64,000 nt of DNA. Origin: Candidatus Xianfuyuplasma coldseepsis (lineage in GTDB: Bacteria > Bacillota_I > Bacilli_A > Izemoplasmatales > Izemoplasmataceae). The stretch covers positions 1,578,698 through 1,642,697 of the forward strand of contig NZ_CP048914.1 in assembly GCF_014023125.1 (NCBI RefSeq), read 5' to 3'. Shown in pieces: positions 1-8,936 of the stretch. Made by a program: the position numbers and the translations under genes. Every line of letters begins with the position of its first letter. Position 1 is the stretch's first letter. The notes below the pieces were generated by a model. It was given only the letters and a program-made list of their open reading frames with translations, made no database searches and was not told the DNA's origin.

Positions 1-171
1 ATCGTACTAGAAAAGATTGCTCAATCATTTGATTGTAATCGTACCTATACAGAAAAAGAGGTAAATCACATCATCAGCGATTTTCATCCTGATTTTTGTA
101 CAATACGACGTGAATTCATCATGAATAAAATGTTTACGCGAGAAAATGGAATATATCAAAAAATAAAATAA
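1..171 (+). CDS. DUF2087 domain protein, C-terminal end only
   Basis: The window opens inside this gene; 56 codons remain before a TAA stop. The visible part reads as a DUF2087 domain: a YTEKEVN segment, then an IRREF segment and a final short strand, matching the family pattern Y-x-E-x-EVN ... LRR. Members are small proteins of unknown role, often fused to or next to ArsR or GNAT regulators, and are thought to bind nucleic acid. The upstream part lies outside the window, so fusion partners cannot be judged. A terminator overlaps the last codons. Confidence 0.7.
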   Translation: MVLEKIAQSFDCNRTYTEKEVNHIISDFHPDFCTIRREFIMNKMFTRENGIYQKIK

Positions 172-193
172 GCATATTTGCTTATTTTTTTTT
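166..193 (+). terminator. Intrinsic terminator of the DUF2087 gene
   Basis: A perfect 9-bp stem (166-174 with 179-187) closes a TATT loop and runs into a T tract. The TAA stop codon (169-171) is part of the left arm. Confidence 0.85.
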
Positions 194-238
194 ATAAATT
201 ACCATCATTTATAAGTACTATCTATATGAGGTGATTGC

Positions 239-808
239 ATGAAAGTGTACATCCAAAAATATGGAATTTATGCAGTTGTATTTGTGTTTGTAGTAGTGGT
301 TATAGTAAGTATGATAAGAAAACCAGAAGAATCAGAGGAAGAGTTTACACCTTATATCGTCAATAATGAACAAGAGGTTAAAAAAACGTTCATATATGTG
401 GACTTAAAAGGAGCTGTAATGTTTCCTGGTGTTTATAAGGTTGAACATAACAGTCGATTATTCCAGGTTGTTGAGAGAGCTGGTGGTTTGATAGCTAATG
501 CTGATGGAAATGCGATTAATTTAAGTATGATCCTAAAAGATCAAGATGTAATCTACATCCCAACAAATGATGAAGAATATCCGAATATTCTCGATCAGAC
601 AGATAACAATTATGGTGGTGTGATTAATATCAATACAGCGTCGCTAGAGGTGTTGCAAACTCTAAGTGGTATCGGACCAGCAACAGCACAAAGTATTATT
701 GACTACAGAACGGAAAATGGTGCTTTTGTATCTATTGACGACATATTAAACGTAAGTGGTATTGGTGAGGCAACGTTTGCTGAAATTCAAGAATTTATTA
801 CAGTTTAG
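239..808 (+). CDS. comEA: Competence protein ComEA, DNA receptor
   Basis: Membrane-anchored DNA-binding protein that hands incoming double-stranded DNA to the ComEC channel during natural transformation. The 189-residue product has an N-terminal membrane helix (about 8-25), an SLBB domain (about 45-115) and a C-terminal pair of helix-hairpin-helix motifs (about 128-189) beginning INTAS and containing LSGIGPATAQ. Order and length match ComEA of Bacilli. GAGGTGAT lies 3 bases before ATG. comEC overlaps its 3' end, so the two are translated together. No comEB lies between them. Confidence 0.93.
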   Translation: MKVYIQKYGIYAVVFVFVVVVIVSMIRKPEESEEEFTPYIVNNEQEVKKTFIYVDLKGAVMFPGVYKVEHNSRLFQVVERAGGLIANADGNAINLSMILKDQDVIYIPTNDEEYPNILDQTDNNYGGVININTASLEVLQTLSGIGPATAQSIIDYRTENGAFVSIDDILNVSGIGEATFAEIQEFITV

Positions 809-2879
809 ATATCGATTTATATATATTGCTATTGCATTAACAATAGTTATATTAGTGTTGAGTAACTGGATATTCTTACTTCTTGTACCGCCATATGTTG
901 TTTATATTGGTAAAAATCATAGGGATTTATTCAAAATAATCATAGTGATTTTAGCGATGTACTTAGTTTCAACAACTATTTTTAATGTTCAACAGATTGA
1001 AAATACTGGACAATACAAAGTAAAGGTTTTAAAATATAATAAAAAAGACGATTATTGTAGAATTATTGCTCGCTATAAATTAAAAACGGTCAATGTATAT
1101 ACAGATTGTGTAGTAGATGTTTTGATAGGGTCGACATACATAATTAAGGGCCAAGTTAGTGAATCTGACAAGGTAACAATCCCAAATACGTTTGACTATA
1201 AAAAATATCTTGCATCACAAAACATACGCTACATTGTATATGCGGAAACCTTAGAGTTTCACCGATCTGGTATTTCTATTTATCAGTTGAGTGAAATTGT
1301 CAATCAGTATATAGAAACGAACTTACCATTATCTAAAGGATATATTAAAACATTCCTTCTTGCAGATAAAAGTGAAATTGACCAGGAAGTAATTAACGGT
1401 ATAAATTACCTGGGGATTTCTCACCTTTTTGCAGTAAGTGGTTATCATATAGGTTTGCTTGTGATTGCACTGAGAAAGGTCTTGAAACGTGTTATTAACA
1501 ATGTAACAATAATAGATATTGTCATTAGTTTTGTATTAGTATTATATCTTATAATCACTTCATTTTCCGCATCTGTTACGAGAGCAGTTTTATTGTTTCT
1601 ACTAATGAAACTGAACAAACAATATAAATTGAGATATTCAGTTCTTGACATATTATCGCTAATTTATATCGGTTTACTGATCATGCGACCATACTATTAT
1701 AATAATATGGGCTTTGTATTAAGTTTCATAATAACGTATACTATTATTTTAGCGAAAAACATACTTGTCAATCAATCCAAATCAAACGCCATAATAATTG
1801 TTAGTGGGATCGCTTTTCTTGTGTCATTTCCGATAATACTAAATGCGAATTATCAAATTAATCTGTTTACATTAAATATGAATATTATTATGGTAATTAT
1901 AATGACAGTTGTAGTCCTTCCATTAACATATATAGCATTTATAGTACCTGTGTTAGATACATTGCTACATCGTATATATACTCTATTTGAAGCAATAGTT
2001 AATATGCTTTCTCAATTTGATTTCTTTGTTATAAAAGGTTATATTAGTTCGAATGTGGTATTTATAATAATTTATATTATGATATTTTCACTATTAGTTA
2101 AAATTGAGCGAAAAATATCATTTAGATTTGAAGCAACAATGATTATTGGTTTATTGATTTTTTCATTTAATATTACTACTTTGTCGCCGATACAACGAGT
2201 AGTATTTTTGGATGTACATGGTGATAGTACATTCATTCAGGATTCATTTGGGAAGTGTACAATATTAATAGATACAGGTGAGAAAGACGAATATGATTCC
2301 GTTGCGTCGTATTTACAGACCTATAATATTCGGAAGATTGATTATGTAATTATTAGTCATTTCCATTCTGATCACTATGGTGAACTGAATGATGTTATCT
2401 CTACATTCAAAGTGGAACATCTTATTTCAGCGAATACTGTTTCTGAATTTGAGGATCGTGTGATTACATGTGGGAATTTACGGATGTATATTTATCCACT
2501 TGATTATACTGCTACTAACGAAAATAATAATTCGATTATTACAAGTGTATGGATTCAGAATGAACACTTTTTGTTTGTCGGTGATAGTGAACTCAAGCGG
2601 GAAGAACGGTTTATTTCTTTATATGATATTGACGTTGATGTATTGAAAGTAGGGCACCATGGAAGTATCACTAGCACATCACAATTATTTTTGGATGCCA
2701 TTACTCCAGAAGAAGCCTATATTATGGTTCATCGTAATAATCGGAATCGCCATCCTGATCAAACCGTTATAGAACGTCTTGTTAATAATGACATAGTTGT
2801 TCATAGAACGGATTTGGAAGGTACGATTGAAATCCGATATTTCTTGGATAAGAAATGGAAAAAAACATATCAGCCATAA
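777..2879 (+). CDS. comEC: ComEC/Rec2 DNA uptake channel
   Basis: Polytopic membrane protein that forms the channel for single-stranded DNA entry. It has N-terminal membrane helices with a DUF4131-type soluble region, a central competence domain with many helices, and a C-terminal metallo-beta-lactamase-like domain with the metal motif HFHSDH (first His about residue 528). About 700 residues is usual. The reading frame is open from a GTG at 756, but the best start is TTG 777, six bases after GAGG inside comEA; the overlap with comEA is then 32 bases, which suggests coupling. Start choice is uncertain; the identity is not. Confidence 0.92.
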   Translation: MLKFKNLLQFRYRFIYIAIALTIVILVLSNWIFLLLVPPYVVYIGKNHRDLFKIIIVILAMYLVSTTIFNVQQIENTGQYKVKVLKYNKKDDYCRIIARYKLKTVNVYTDCVVDVLIGSTYIIKGQVSESDKVTIPNTFDYKKYLASQNIRYIVYAETLEFHRSGISIYQLSEIVNQYIETNLPLSKGYIKTFLLADKSEIDQEVINGINYLGISHLFAVSGYHIGLLVIALRKVLKRVINNVTIIDIVISFVLVLYLIITSFSASVTRAVLLFLLMKLNKQYKLRYSVLDILSLIYIGLLIMRPYYYNNMGFVLSFIITYTIILAKNILVNQSKSNAIIIVSGIAFLVSFPIILNANYQINLFTLNMNIIMVIIMTVVVLPLTYIAFIVPVLDTLLHRIYTLFEAIVNMLSQFDFFVIKGYISSNVVFIIIYIMIFSLLVKIERKISFRFEATMIIGLLIFSFNITTLSPIQRVVFLDVHGDSTFIQDSFGKCTILIDTGEKDEYDSVASYLQTYNIRKIDYVIISHFHSDHYGELNDVISTFKVEHLISANTVSEFEDRVITCGNLRMYIYPLDYTATNENNNSIITSVWIQNEHFLFVGDSELKREERFISLYDIDVDVLKVGHHGSITSTSQLFLDAITPEEAYIMVHRNNRNRHPDQTVIERLVNNDIVVHRTDLEGTIEIRYFLDKKWKKTYQP

Positions 2880-2886
2880 AAGACTA

Positions 2887-2895
2887 TGGTATAAT
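2887..2895 (+). promoter_or_regulatory. Extended -10 promoter of holA
   Basis: A perfect TGG-TATAAT extended -10 lies just after the comEC stop, 18 bases before the holA start. No good -35 is needed for such sites. GAGGTG follows at 2902-2907, so the leader would be very short. Confidence 0.7.
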
Positions 2896-2913
2896 ATGGA
2901 TGAGGTGTTTGAT

Positions 2914-3882
2914 ATGGCAGAACAAGTATATTTATTTTATGGCGATGACTATTATATCATCAAACAGAAAACCAATCAGATTGTTGAAAGCAACAATATT
3001 GATGAGTTCAATGTGACAACGTACGATATGGAAGAAACGAATATCGAAGATGCCATCAATGATGCGACAACAATCCCGTTTATGGCTGATATAAAAGCGG
3101 TAATAGTCAAGAACGCATATTTTTTGTCAACAGATACCTCAAAACGCAAAGAACTACATCATAATTTGGAATCACTTAAGCGGTATTTGGAACATCCTGC
3201 AGAGGGGTCATTATTGATCGTACAAGTTCCCTTTGCGAAACTAGATGAACGAAAAGCGATTACGAAGCACATTAAAAAAATAGCAACTGTAGAACATTGT
3301 ACTCCCCTGAAAGATCAAGACTTAAGAGGGTGGGTAAAACGCCAACTTGGTAAACATGGTATCAGTATAGATGCCGATGCACTGAACGAATTATTAAATC
3401 GTGTTGAGAATAATACAGAAGTATTGGTCAGTGAAACAACAAAGTTGGTTTTATATGCTGAAGATTTGAATCGAGTAGACTTGGATATTGTAAAAAAAGT
3501 CATTACGAAAAATGTCGAAGACAATGTGTATGAAATTACAAATAGCATTCTTGCAAACGAACGTGGAAAAGCCCTTGAAATCTATAATGATTTAATCATG
3601 CATAGTGAAGATCCGTTGCGTATACTAGGTATATTAGTAAATAAATATCGCGAGATACTGCATACGAAGATGATGATCAATGAGGGTCGAGATAAAGCGG
3701 CGATCGCATCGTATTTTAACGCGACGAGTGGCCGTACGTACTACATTATGAAAAATGCACGATCTGTGCATCTTGATGATGTCGAAAATCAGCTTAAAAA
3801 ATTGGAAGAACTGGATTATAAAATCAAAACCGGTCAAATTGATAAGAAGATTGGTTTAGAACTGTTTATATTAGGCACTTAA
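2914..3882 (+). CDS. holA: DNA polymerase III subunit delta
   Basis: Clamp-loader delta subunit, which opens the beta sliding clamp. The 322-residue protein starts AEQVYLFYGDDYY and shows the HolA pattern throughout: an N-terminal AAA+-like fold without a working Walker A, the middle lid, and the C-terminal helical collar with SEDPLRILGILVNKYRE. The frame is open further upstream, into comEC, but the ATG at 2914 has GAGGTG seven bases before it and lies downstream of a strong -10, so it is preferred. comEC-holA-rpsT is the usual Bacilli neighbourhood, with rpsT convergent. Confidence 0.93.
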   Translation: MAEQVYLFYGDDYYIIKQKTNQIVESNNIDEFNVTTYDMEETNIEDAINDATTIPFMADIKAVIVKNAYFLSTDTSKRKELHHNLESLKRYLEHPAEGSLLIVQVPFAKLDERKAITKHIKKIATVEHCTPLKDQDLRGWVKRQLGKHGISIDADALNELLNRVENNTEVLVSETTKLVLYAEDLNRVDLDIVKKVITKNVEDNVYEITNSILANERGKALEIYNDLIMHSEDPLRILGILVNKYREILHTKMMINEGRDKAAIASYFNATSGRTYYIMKNARSVHLDDVENQLKKLEELDYKIKTGQIDKKIGLELFILGT

Positions 3883-3883
3883 A

Positions 3884-3910
3884 AAAAATACGTTTCCTGA
3901 ACGTATTTTT
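3884..3910. terminator. Bidirectional terminator between holA and rpsT
   Basis: An 11-bp perfect stem (3884-3894 with 3900-3910) has A-rich and T-rich arms on either side, so it can end both the rightward holA and the leftward rpsT transcript. Confidence 0.85.
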
Positions 3911-3924
3911 ATTTTTACTATTTA

Positions 3925-4185
3925 TTAAAGACTATCCACTAATTTTGATAAGCGTGATTTTTGTCGTGCAACATAGTTTTTGTGATGAATTCCTTTGGTT
4001 ACGGATTTATCCAATTTTTGGAATGCGATGGACAAGTTTGATGTTGCTGCAGATTTATCATTTGCTGCTGCAGAAGTTTCTACATTTTTGATTGCTGTTT
4101 TTAAACCTGATTTAAACGATGCGTTTGCTAAACGTCGTTTTTCATTGGTTAAATTACGTTTCATTTGTCCTTTGATATTTGCCAT
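3925..4185 (-). CDS. rpsT: 30S ribosomal protein S20
   Basis: Small primary 16S rRNA-binding protein of the 30S subunit. The 86 residues begin MANIKGQMKRNLTNEKRR and end ARQKSRLSKLVDSL, the standard all-helical S20 layout and length, rich in Lys, Arg and Ala. GGAGGTGA precedes the ATG. It has its own promoter upstream and faces holA across a shared terminator. Confidence 0.97.
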   Translation of the reverse strand: MANIKGQMKRNLTNEKRRLANASFKSGLKTAIKNVETSAAANDKSAATSNLSIAFQKLDKSVTKGIHHKNYVARQKSRLSKLVDSL

Positions 4186-4214
4186 TTACGTCACCTCCAT
4201 TTACAAGCGTATTT

Positions 4215-4243
4215 ATTCTATCAAACTTAATCATAAAATGCAA
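4215..4243 (-). promoter_or_regulatory. rpsT promoter
   Basis: On the - strand TTGCAT (4243-4238), a 17-base spacer and TAGAAT (4220-4215), with TGA just before the -10. The -35 sits next to the 3' end of the YaiI gene, about 30-60 bases upstream of the rpsT start. Confidence 0.7.
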
Positions 4244-4246
4244 CTA

Positions 4247-4678
4247 TTAATTGCGATTAATTAGGGATATCAGATTTTTTGTAAACCGTTGATTATCCTT
4301 CTCTGTTCGTTTTTTTGGACCCTTTGGATAACGGTGCTTTCGATGCTTCTGATTGGTGGCACGATTGTTTAATAGGGACAAGATGTTGTCATCGGTATAG
4401 ATTAATCCATTGTGATGAATTGGCAATGCGTTCTTGCTAAGGGCCATGGTCGCAACTCCATAATCCTGTGTCACCACAATGTCTCCTGCTTGTACTTTGT
4501 TGATTAACGCATAATCTACACTGTCATGTCCTTTGTCAAATTGAAAGGTTTTACTGTAGCCATCTTCATGTTGATGGGACGTATCAAAAAACATCCATAC
4601 GTCAATGGAACGAGGTTTGGCAACGTCCACGATTTGCTTTTTTACGGGACATGCGTCTGCATCAACAAGAATTCTCAT
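4247..4678 (-). CDS. YaiI/YqxD family protein (UPF0178)
   Basis: A 143-residue member of the YaiI/YqxD family, recognised by the N-terminal MRILVDADACPVKKQI, the VVTQDYGVA segment in the middle and the basic C-terminal tail with RTEKDN. The fold is PIN/NYN-like with conserved aspartates, so a nuclease role has been suggested, but the function is not established. It lies 8 bases downstream of the CmpB-like gene and probably shares its transcript. AGGTGATC precedes the ATG. Confidence 0.88.
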   Translation of the reverse strand: MRILVDADACPVKKQIVDVAKPRSIDVWMFFDTSHQHEDGYSKTFQFDKGHDSVDYALINKVQAGDIVVTQDYGVATMALSKNALPIHHNGLIYTDDNILSLLNNRATNQKHRKHRYPKGPKKRTEKDNQRFTKNLISLINRN

Positions 4679-4686
4679 AAGATCAC

Positions 4687-5193
4687 CTAAACAAGAGTAT
4701 AAAATGTATATACGATATCAATGATTATTATAACAAGAAGCGGAATGAACACAGAATTTGGGGTGCGGTCCAACCAGATTTTGAATCGTGGATGAAGGTA
4801 TTTAATCACGAGATAGCTAATGATTCCAAACAGCGACGTTGGAATAAGACATACGTATTCTAGATTACAAGTAAATGTTTGGCCATAATCCCATAAATGA
4901 ATTCCAGTAAGCCATTCAAAAAAGTATCCGGTTGTTGCTTCGGAAAGAGCTGTTGCAAGAATCGCTACAAGGATGAATGTTCCTTCTTTGATAACCGTAT
5001 TTGCATGGATCTTAGGATACACATATTCCATGAATAACACACCAAGAAGGACCCCGTTTCCATACAGCGGTTGGTAGGGACCAACAAGAACAGAATTGTC
5101 ATACCATTCTTGAAGAAAGATGAGATTGATAATCCGTTCTAAGACAAATCCGCCGACGGAATAGGCGATTAGATACATAATATAACGCTTCAT
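4687..5193 (-). CDS. CmpB-like membrane protein (putative ABC transporter type IV family)
   Basis: A 168-residue integral membrane protein with about five predicted helices. The segments GPYQPLYGNG and HLWDYGQTFTCNLEYVCL match the conserved GP-x-PIYG-x-G and WDY motifs of the Pfam family named putative ABC-transporter type IV (CmpB). No ABC ATPase lies beside it, so the transporter name is only a family label and the function is open. GGAGGGA lies before the ATG and an extended TGATATACT -10 lies further upstream on the - strand. First gene of a leftward group with the YaiI-type gene. Confidence 0.7.
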   Translation of the reverse strand: MKRYIMYLIAYSVGGFVLERIINLIFLQEWYDNSVLVGPYQPLYGNGVLLGVLFMEYVYPKIHANTVIKEGTFILVAILATALSEATTGYFFEWLTGIHLWDYGQTFTCNLEYVCLIPTSLFGIISYLVIKYLHPRFKIWLDRTPNSVFIPLLVIIIIDIVYTFYTLV

Positions 5194-5295
5194 GTGAATC
5201 CCTCCGTTTATTATTAATAGTATATCATTATTTCGATAAAATGGATATTGATAAAACGAGTTTGAAACATGTTAGTGTATTTCCACTACATTACA

Positions 5296-5304
5296 TGCTA
5301 TAAT
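5296..5304 (+). promoter_or_regulatory. Extended -10 promoter of cvfB
   Basis: TGC-TATAAT ends 18 bases before the cvfB ATG, immediately ahead of its GAGGTGA ribosome binding site. The open frame upstream of this box is therefore not translated. Confidence 0.65.
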
Positions 5305-5322
5305 GTGGTTGAGGTGAATACC

Positions 5323-6171
5323 ATGGAACTAAAAATAGGTGAATATAACGAATTAGAAGTGATTCGAGAAACCGATATATCGTATATATTATCCAATGGA
5401 GAAGAGGATGTATTTCTTCATAAAAAAGAAGTAACGGAGCCTTTAGAGGAACATCAAGTGATTACTGTTTTTTTGTATTATGACAATCAAAAACGGATCA
5501 CTGCAACGATGAAGCAACCCTTGATTGATCAAAGGCGTCCAGCATTTGTTGAGGTTGTCGGCGTTCATCCGAAACTCGGTGTTTTTTTAGATATAGGATT
5601 GCAAAAAGACTTACTGCTAAGTATTGATGATCTTCCGTTTGTTAAAAAGGAATGGCCAACCAATGGTGATGTGATTTTTGCGCGGATGCGATCATCGAAA
5701 AATCAATTAACTGCAAAGCCGATTTCACGATTTGCCATTCACGATTATTTGCAGCCTGAAGAATCTCTGAAAGTAGGAGACAGCGTCGAAGCAATTAACG
5801 TCTATCGTGCCGAAGAAGGCAATGTATTCATTACACGTCAAGGACACAGCATTTTTGTCTATTTTAAACACGTACGCAAAACATATCGTCTAGGCGAACA
5901 AGAAACCATCACCATTACGATTGATAAAGGACAATATCAATATAATGGCACAACCATTGAACAAAAAGAATTAATGATGGATGCCGACGGCCAACGCATT
6001 CTTGATTATTTAGAAGAACACGACGGTGTAATGCCCTACACGGATAAAACATCTCCCCAAACAATTCAGTTGGTATTTCGGATGAGTAAAAGTGCATTCA
6101 AACGTGCGTTAGGCTCCCTTTACAAAGCGGAAAAGGTTATCCTAGAAAAAGACCAAACAAGGCTCTTATAG
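5323..6171 (+). CDS. cvfB: CvfB family S1-domain RNA-binding protein
   Basis: CvfB-type protein of 282 residues: tandem S1-like RNA-binding domains followed by a C-terminal winged helix (TIQLVFRMSKSAFKRALGSLYK). The middle S1 has the diagnostic PAFVEVVGVHPKLGVFLDIGL. In staphylococci CvfB affects virulence gene expression and binds RNA; elsewhere its role is poorly known. Start chosen at ATG 5323 because GAGGTGA precedes it and the longer frame runs through the promoter. Single-gene transcript by context. Confidence 0.85.
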   Translation: MELKIGEYNELEVIRETDISYILSNGEEDVFLHKKEVTEPLEEHQVITVFLYYDNQKRITATMKQPLIDQRRPAFVEVVGVHPKLGVFLDIGLQKDLLLSIDDLPFVKKEWPTNGDVIFARMRSSKNQLTAKPISRFAIHDYLQPEESLKVGDSVEAINVYRAEEGNVFITRQGHSIFVYFKHVRKTYRLGEQETITITIDKGQYQYNGTTIEQKELMMDADGQRILDYLEEHDGVMPYTDKTSPQTIQLVFRMSKSAFKRALGSLYKAEKVILEKDQTRLL

Positions 6172-6197
6172 TCCTTGCTAAATGAAGCAAAATTTAG

Positions 6198-6203
6198 TAT
6201 AAT
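6198..6203 (+). promoter_or_regulatory. -10 box of yebC
   Basis: TATAAT lies 32 bases before the yebC start and 27 bases after the cvfB stop. No clear TG extension; a -35 would fall within the end of cvfB. Confidence 0.5.
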
Positions 6204-6234
6204 AGTACCGATAAAATCGAATAAAGGTGAAATT

Positions 6235-6960
6235 ATGGGACGTAAATTTGAAGTACGCAAAGCAGCAATGGCTAAAACCATGCTCCACAAAAGTAGATTG
6301 TATAGTCGTTATGGGAAAGAAATCTACATGTGTGCACGGGAAAAAGGAAGCAATCCGGATTCCAATCTCGCACTCAAGCATCTGATTGATAAAGCCAAAA
6401 AAGAACAAGTGCCAACCGATGTAATTAATCGTAACATCAAGAAAGCCGAACAAGGTTTGGGCGAAGATTATGCGCCAGTCCGATACGAAGGGTTCGGACC
6501 GGGTGGGATTGGTATTATTGTGGATACGTTAACCGACAATGTCAATCGGACGGTCAGTGAAGTGCGCAATTGCTTTACAAAAACAGATAGTAAACTCGGT
6601 GTTAATGGTAGTGTTGAACATGGCTATCGCCATTTGAGTTATGTCACTGTTAGTGGGCTTGATGAGGAAACGGTATTTGAGACATTATTGATGAATGATC
6701 TTGATATCCTTGAAATTGAAGAAGAAGATGGATTGGTCGAAGTGGAAGCCAATGGTTATGATGAACAACGAATCAATCAAGCATTGGAAGAGGCTGGAGG
6801 AACCATTGAAGAAAGCGAATCGGGTTGGTATCCTCATGACTACATCGAATTGGATGCGGATCAATCAAAATTATTTCATAAGTTCATGGATATGATCAAT
6901 GAAGTAGAAGATGTCCAACAAGTATATCACAATGCAAAACCAATTGAAGAGTCTGATTAG
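6235..6960 (+). CDS. YebC/PmpR family protein
   Basis: A 241-residue YebC family member. It begins GRKFEVRKAAMAKTMLHKSRLYSRYGKEI and contains the acidic three-domain body with YEGFGPGGIGIIVDTLTDN, the family signature. YebC proteins act as DNA-binding regulators in some bacteria; recent work links a YebC2 type to relief of ribosome stalling at polyproline. The N terminus here departs from the common AGHSKW-x-NI start, as YebC2-type members do. Start ATG 6235 follows AAAGGTGA. The stop codon lies inside a terminator hairpin. Confidence 0.88.
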   Translation: MGRKFEVRKAAMAKTMLHKSRLYSRYGKEIYMCAREKGSNPDSNLALKHLIDKAKKEQVPTDVINRNIKKAEQGLGEDYAPVRYEGFGPGGIGIIVDTLTDNVNRTVSEVRNCFTKTDSKLGVNGSVEHGYRHLSYVTVSGLDEETVFETLLMNDLDILEIEEEDGLVEVEANGYDEQRINQALEEAGGTIEESESGWYPHDYIELDADQSKLFHKFMDMINEVEDVQQVYHNAKPIEESD

Positions 6961-6970
6961 ACTCTTTTTG
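6947..6970 (+). terminator. yebC terminator containing the stop codon
   Basis: A perfect 8-bp stem (6947-6954 with 6959-6966) with a GATT loop, followed by T5. The TAG stop (6958-6960) is inside it. Confidence 0.85.
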
Positions 6971-7002
6971 TTTGTTTTATGATGTACTTATACACGCTTT
7001 TT

Positions 7003-7011
7003 TGGTATAAT
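7003..7011 (+). promoter_or_regulatory. Extended -10 promoter of the MFS gene
   Basis: TGG-TATAAT 29 bases before the ATG, between the yebC terminator and a CCGAGGTG ribosome binding site. Confidence 0.65.
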
Positions 7012-7040
7012 TGGTCCGATAACATTCCCGAGGTGCTTCG

Positions 7041-8285
7041 ATGAGAAAAATTAATGACATCCGATCGTTTTTAACAACGATTCCACAACAAGTGTGGATT
7101 ATTTTACTCATATACTTTGTTCAAGGTGTTCTTCATAATCTAGGACATCCAGTTACGCCGAAACTTGTCGAAAACATGGATATTGCTGACAAGTATTTTG
7201 GGTTTTATTTTGCCGCCATGAGCTTTGGGTTGTTACTAGGAGCGCCAATATGGGGTGTTCTAGGTGATCGTGGAAATAAACGATTGTACATCTTCATAGG
7301 TTTATTCATCTATAGTATTGGCCAATACGCATTTGCCTATGTTGGTGATGAAAATATTATGATTCTGTTCCGCTTTATCAGTGGTTTTGGCGTTAGCGCA
7401 AGCATCACCTTGTTTATGTCTCATTTGATTGAACATTCTCAAGATGAACGACGAACCATCTATTTGGGGTGGTATCAAGGATTGTTTGTTCTTGGTTCCT
7501 CAGTCGGATATTTTGTCGGTGGTATACTTCCCGAAATCCCTCTTTTCATCACGTGGTTGCAAACTGATCAACTTCGTTCCATTTTCTTGATGCAAGCGGT
7601 GTTTAATCTTGTTCACGCGATCGTTATTATCATATTGATGAAACCATCGATGGACCTTGGTGAACATAAACAACACACATCTGTATTAGAGGGGTTTAAA
7701 AACATACGTCACATGAACCGTAACTTGATTTTGTTTATGATTTCCTTATCACTAATCAGTTTGGGTGCGATTAACATTAGTAAATACATCGAAGTATACA
7801 TGAACAAACAAGGATTACTTCCTAGTACGATCGGCACCTTTGTTGGTGCAACTGGCGTTGTTTCCATCATCGCAACGATTGTTTTAGTACCGGTTGTAAC
7901 GCGATTTAAACGAGACTTTTCCTTCATGGTAGGGATTCAACTACTAAGTGCGATTATCATTTTCTTTGTTTTCCGTAGCAATCAATTAGTAATAACCCTC
8001 TATACGTTCTTTATGTTGTATGTTGTTCTAAAAGCCATTTATGCACCACTAGAGCAACACTATATATCAACGCATGCGAAACCAGGAGAGTATGGAAAAG
8101 TCATGGGTGTACGCCAATCATTCTTTTCAATTGGAATGGTCCTTGGACCACTGATTGGTGGATTCTTGTTTGAACTAAAACCACTCTATGTTTTTGACTT
8201 TAGCGCAGCCATGTTTTTACTTGGTGTTGGCCTGTTGTTAATCATCGGTAGAAACATCAAGAAAACCGCACTAGTTAGTGAATAA
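7041..8285 (+). CDS. MFS transporter
   Basis: A 414-residue permease with about 12 predicted membrane helices in two six-helix halves. The loop after helix 2 has GAPIWGVLGDRGNKR, the MFS motif A, and the second half has a weaker copy around KPGEYGKVMGVRQS. Substrate is not readable; the closest broad resemblance is to drug or sugar efflux members. Monocistronic by context: own promoter, and pgsA follows with another promoter. Confidence 0.85.
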   Translation: MRKINDIRSFLTTIPQQVWIILLIYFVQGVLHNLGHPVTPKLVENMDIADKYFGFYFAAMSFGLLLGAPIWGVLGDRGNKRLYIFIGLFIYSIGQYAFAYVGDENIMILFRFISGFGVSASITLFMSHLIEHSQDERRTIYLGWYQGLFVLGSSVGYFVGGILPEIPLFITWLQTDQLRSIFLMQAVFNLVHAIVIIILMKPSMDLGEHKQHTSVLEGFKNIRHMNRNLILFMISLSLISLGAINISKYIEVYMNKQGLLPSTIGTFVGATGVVSIIATIVLVPVVTRFKRDFSFMVGIQLLSAIIIFFVFRSNQLVITLYTFFMLYVVLKAIYAPLEQHYISTHAKPGEYGKVMGVRQSFFSIGMVLGPLIGGFLFELKPLYVFDFSAAMFLLGVGLLLIIGRNIKKTALVSE

Positions 8286-8310
8286 ATGTCTTTTAATTAT
8301 ACCGTATTTA

Positions 8311-8319
8311 TGGTATAAT
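8311..8319 (+). promoter_or_regulatory. Extended -10 promoter of pgsA
   Basis: TGG-TATAAT 18 bases before the pgsA ATG; GAGGTG follows within the next dozen bases. Confidence 0.65.
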
Positions 8320-8337
8320 CGACAATGAGGTGTTAGT

Positions 8338-8880
8338 ATGAATTTACCGAATAAATTATCGTTATTCCGCGTTGTGATTATCCCCCTTTTTGTGTTGGTA
8401 TATTATCTCATTCCATCACTTGAATGGATGGATTATGTTCTCGCACCGCTCTTTATAATTGCATCGTTGACAGACTTTTTAGACGGATACATCGCTCGTA
8501 AAAATAATTTGGTTACGGTGTTTGGTAAGTTCATTGATCCACTTGCTGATAAACTGTTAGTGATGGCGGCATTAATTATCTTAAATGCCATGCAGTTATT
8601 ACCATACTGGGTCACGATTATCATTCTATCTCGCGAGTTCATCGTCACAGGAATACGGTTGGTTGCAGTTGGTGATGGTAAAGTCATTGCAGCAAGCAAA
8701 CTCGGAAAGTACAAGACCGCTTCAACAATGGTGGGAATCGTCTTGATGCTACTTATTCCATATTGGCCAATCTTCGGTGATGTTGGATTATGGATCGTCT
8801 ATGTCGGTTGTGCGTTAACCGTCATTAGTGGTATCGATTATTTCGTAAAAAACAAACACATTATTATGCAATCCATGTAA
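8338..8880 (+). CDS. pgsA: CDP-diacylglycerol-glycerol-3-phosphate 3-phosphatidyltransferase
   Basis: Makes phosphatidylglycerol phosphate from CDP-diacylglycerol and glycerol 3-phosphate at the membrane. The 180-residue protein carries the full CDP-alcohol phosphotransferase motif: D46, D49, G50, A53, R54, G63, D67 and D71 in a TDFLDGYIAR ... GKFIDPLADK stretch, with about five to six helices. pgsA directly before recA is the classic Bacillota order (without cinA here). Confidence 0.92.
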   Translation: MNLPNKLSLFRVVIIPLFVLVYYLIPSLEWMDYVLAPLFIIASLTDFLDGYIARKNNLVTVFGKFIDPLADKLLVMAALIILNAMQLLPYWVTIIILSREFIVTGIRLVAVGDGKVIAASKLGKYKTASTMVGIVLMLLIPYWPIFGDVGLWIVYVGCALTVISGIDYFVKNKHIIMQSM

Positions 8881-8936
8881 GAAAATATTACTATATAACA
8901 GTATTATATCTATAGGAAACTAAGGAGGTCGTTCTC

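Noticed and set aside
3995..4264. 89-codon + strand frame opposite rpsT
   Set aside because: Antisense to a certain ribosomal protein gene and without a ribosome binding site.
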